Source: an uncultured Clostridia bacterium (GTDB lineage: Bacteria; Bacillota; Clostridia; TANB77; CAG-508). Taken from it: DNA of 6,594 bases. Both the position numbers and the translations under genes were made by a program. The notes beneath the pieces are model-generated. The model was not told where the DNA came from. It ran no database searches and saw only the letters and a program-made list of their open reading frames with translations. The stretch spans positions 1-6,594 of the forward strand of contig CANRFS010000077.1 of assembly GCA_947629965.1 (NCBI GenBank). The letters run 5' to 3'. Shown piece by piece: positions 5,414 through 6,594 of this stretch (positions within the stretch are counted from its first letter, which is position 1; every line of letters begins with the position of its first letter).

Positions 5414-6594
5414 ATGAATTATTCTTATTGGGTTGATAGTACACCTAAAACAAATTATCCTAGTTTATCTGATGACATTGATACAGATGTTTTAATTATT
5501 GGTGGTGGAATCACTGGAATTGCTACTGCATACATGCTTTCTAAATCTCCTTTAAATATTACTGTTGTTGAGGCTGATAGAATGGCAATGGGAGTAACTG
5601 CGAATACTACTGCAAAGATAACTAGCCAACATGGTCTTTTGTATGATTATTTATTAAATTCTTTTGGATTTGATGTAGCTAAAGGATATCTTGATTCAAA
5701 TGAAGAAGCAATTAGAACTATTGAAAATATAGTAAAAACTGAAAATATTAATTGTGATTTTACAAGTGAAGATGCTTATGTATATACATGTGATCAATCA
5801 AGCAAACAGCGAATTGTGGATGAAGTATCAGCAGTTACTTCTCTTGGATTAAAAGCAGAATATGTTACAGAGTGTCCACTTCCTTTTCCAATACAATGTG
5901 CAATAAAATTTCCGAATCAAGCACAATTTCATCCTAGAAAATATTTACTTTCACTATTATCAATTTTGGAAAAAAGAAGTGTAAATATTTTCGAAAATTC
6001 AAAGGTTATAGATATAAAGCATGAAAATGATAAATATGAGGTATATGTGAATGACCATAAAATAATTACAAAATATTTGGTTATGGCATCTCATTATCCT
6101 ATCAAAAATTTTCCTGGTATGTATTTTATTAAGATGTATCAAGAATCTTCTTATGCAATTGGTGTAGAATTAGAAGAAAATATTTTTGACGGAATGTATA
6201 TTTCTTGTGATACTCCTACTACTTCTTTTAGAAATGCTCTTCAAGAAAACGGGAAAAAATTATTAATTGTTGGTGGTGGCGAGCATAAAACAGGTGCAAC
6301 TGATGTAAATATTGATGATACTTATACAAATCTTGAAAATTATATAAAATCAATTTATCCAAAGGCAAAAATTAAATATAGATGGATGACTGAAGACTGT
6401 GTTTCTTTAGATAAAATTCCATATATAGGTGAATTTTCTAACTTTCTTCCTAATATGTATGTTGCAACAGGTTATAAAAAGTGGGGAATGACAACTTCAC
6501 ATGTTGCTGCAAAAATCATCTCTGATAAGATTTTGGAAATTGAAAATCCTTATGAAAAAGTTTATACCGCTACTAGATTAGAACCTATAAAAAA
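5414..6594 (+). CDS. YhfW-like FAD-dependent oxidoreductase (N-terminal 393 residues; truncated by window edge)
   Basis: GGAGG (5405-5409) precedes the ATG at 5414 with a rather short 4-nt gap, and the frame stays open to the window end. Residues 25-53 form an FAD-binding Rossmann start: DVLIIGGGITG with G30, G32 and G35, and E53 at the end of the second strand for the ribose. TANTTAKITSQHG follows, typical of a DAO-family branch that includes Bacillus YhfW. The second dinucleotide-domain piece is VATGYKKWGMT (350-360), then NPYEKVYTATR near the edge. In YhfW relatives this is followed by a C-terminal Rieske [2Fe-2S] domain, which would lie beyond the window. No signal peptide is visible, so it is cytoplasmic. 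The substrate is unknown. It is transcribed away from the pilin-like gene, 292 bp apart, with no sign of functional linkage. Confidence 0.88.
   Translation, partial: MNYSYWVDSTPKTNYPSLSDDIDTDVLIIGGGITGIATAYMLSKSPLNITVVEADRMAMGVTANTTAKITSQHGLLYDYLLNSFGFDVAKGYLDSNEEAIRTIENIVKTENINCDFTSEDAYVYTCDQSSKQRIVDEVSAVTSLGLKAEYVTECPLPFPIQCAIKFPNQAQFHPRKYLLSLLSILEKRSVNIFENSKVIDIKHENDKYEVYVNDHKIITKYLVMASHYPIKNFPGMYFIKMYQESSYAIGVELEENIFDGMYISCDTPTTSFRNALQENGKKLLIVGGGEHKTGATDVNIDDTYTNLENYIKSIYPKAKIKYRWMTEDCVSLDKIPYIGEFSNFLPNMYVATGYKKWGMTTSHVAAKIISDKILEIENPYEKVYTATRLEPIK

Overview
This window looks like chromosome from a low-GC, Gram-positive Clostridia-type bacterium, plausibly an uncultured gut commensal. 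The evidence is the very AT-rich composition, AAGG/GGAGG-type ribosome sites, consensus sigma-A promoters, heavy AGA codon use, and protein families typical of Clostridia. The standard genetic code fits every gene read.

Layout from left to right. (1) Positions 1-1656, minus strand: the N-terminal 552 residues of a secreted, repeat-built surface protein that runs off the left edge, with its own promoter. (2) Positions 1834-1994, plus strand: a complete tRNA-Arg(UCU) with promoter and a hairpin terminator that can serve both strands. (3) Positions 3438-2055, minus strand: a promoter followed by a two-gene operon, a FemA/FemB/FemX-type peptidoglycan aminoacyltransferase and an HU-type DNA-binding protein. 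(4) Positions 3439-3771: a very AT-rich spacer holding a perfect 16-bp inverted repeat that ends the next transcription unit. (5) Positions 5262-3772, minus strand: a consensus promoter and a 449-residue protein with a type IV pilin-like N-terminus and a C-terminal segment that has the hallmarks of a diversity-generating retroelement (DGR) variable region. (6) Positions 5414-6594, plus strand: the start of a divergently transcribed YhfW-like FAD-dependent oxidoreductase that runs off the right edge.

The most interesting item is the 3' end of the pilin-like gene. Over roughly 3835-3990 the coding strand switches from AT-rich, AGA-using sequence to GC-richer, adenine-poor, CGN-using sequence. 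It encodes an aromatic-rich stretch between YWLSSRCV and WLRPVVSL, with a short hairpin at its downstream edge. This is what a DGR target looks like. No reverse transcriptase, accessory protein or template repeat is present here, so if the reading is right the gene is a remote target diversified from elsewhere in the genome.

Two genes encode exported surface proteins (the repeat protein and the pilin-like protein) and a third modifies the cell wall, so much of the window concerns the cell envelope. Only the fem-like/HU pair is a convincing operon; the other genes have separate promoters.
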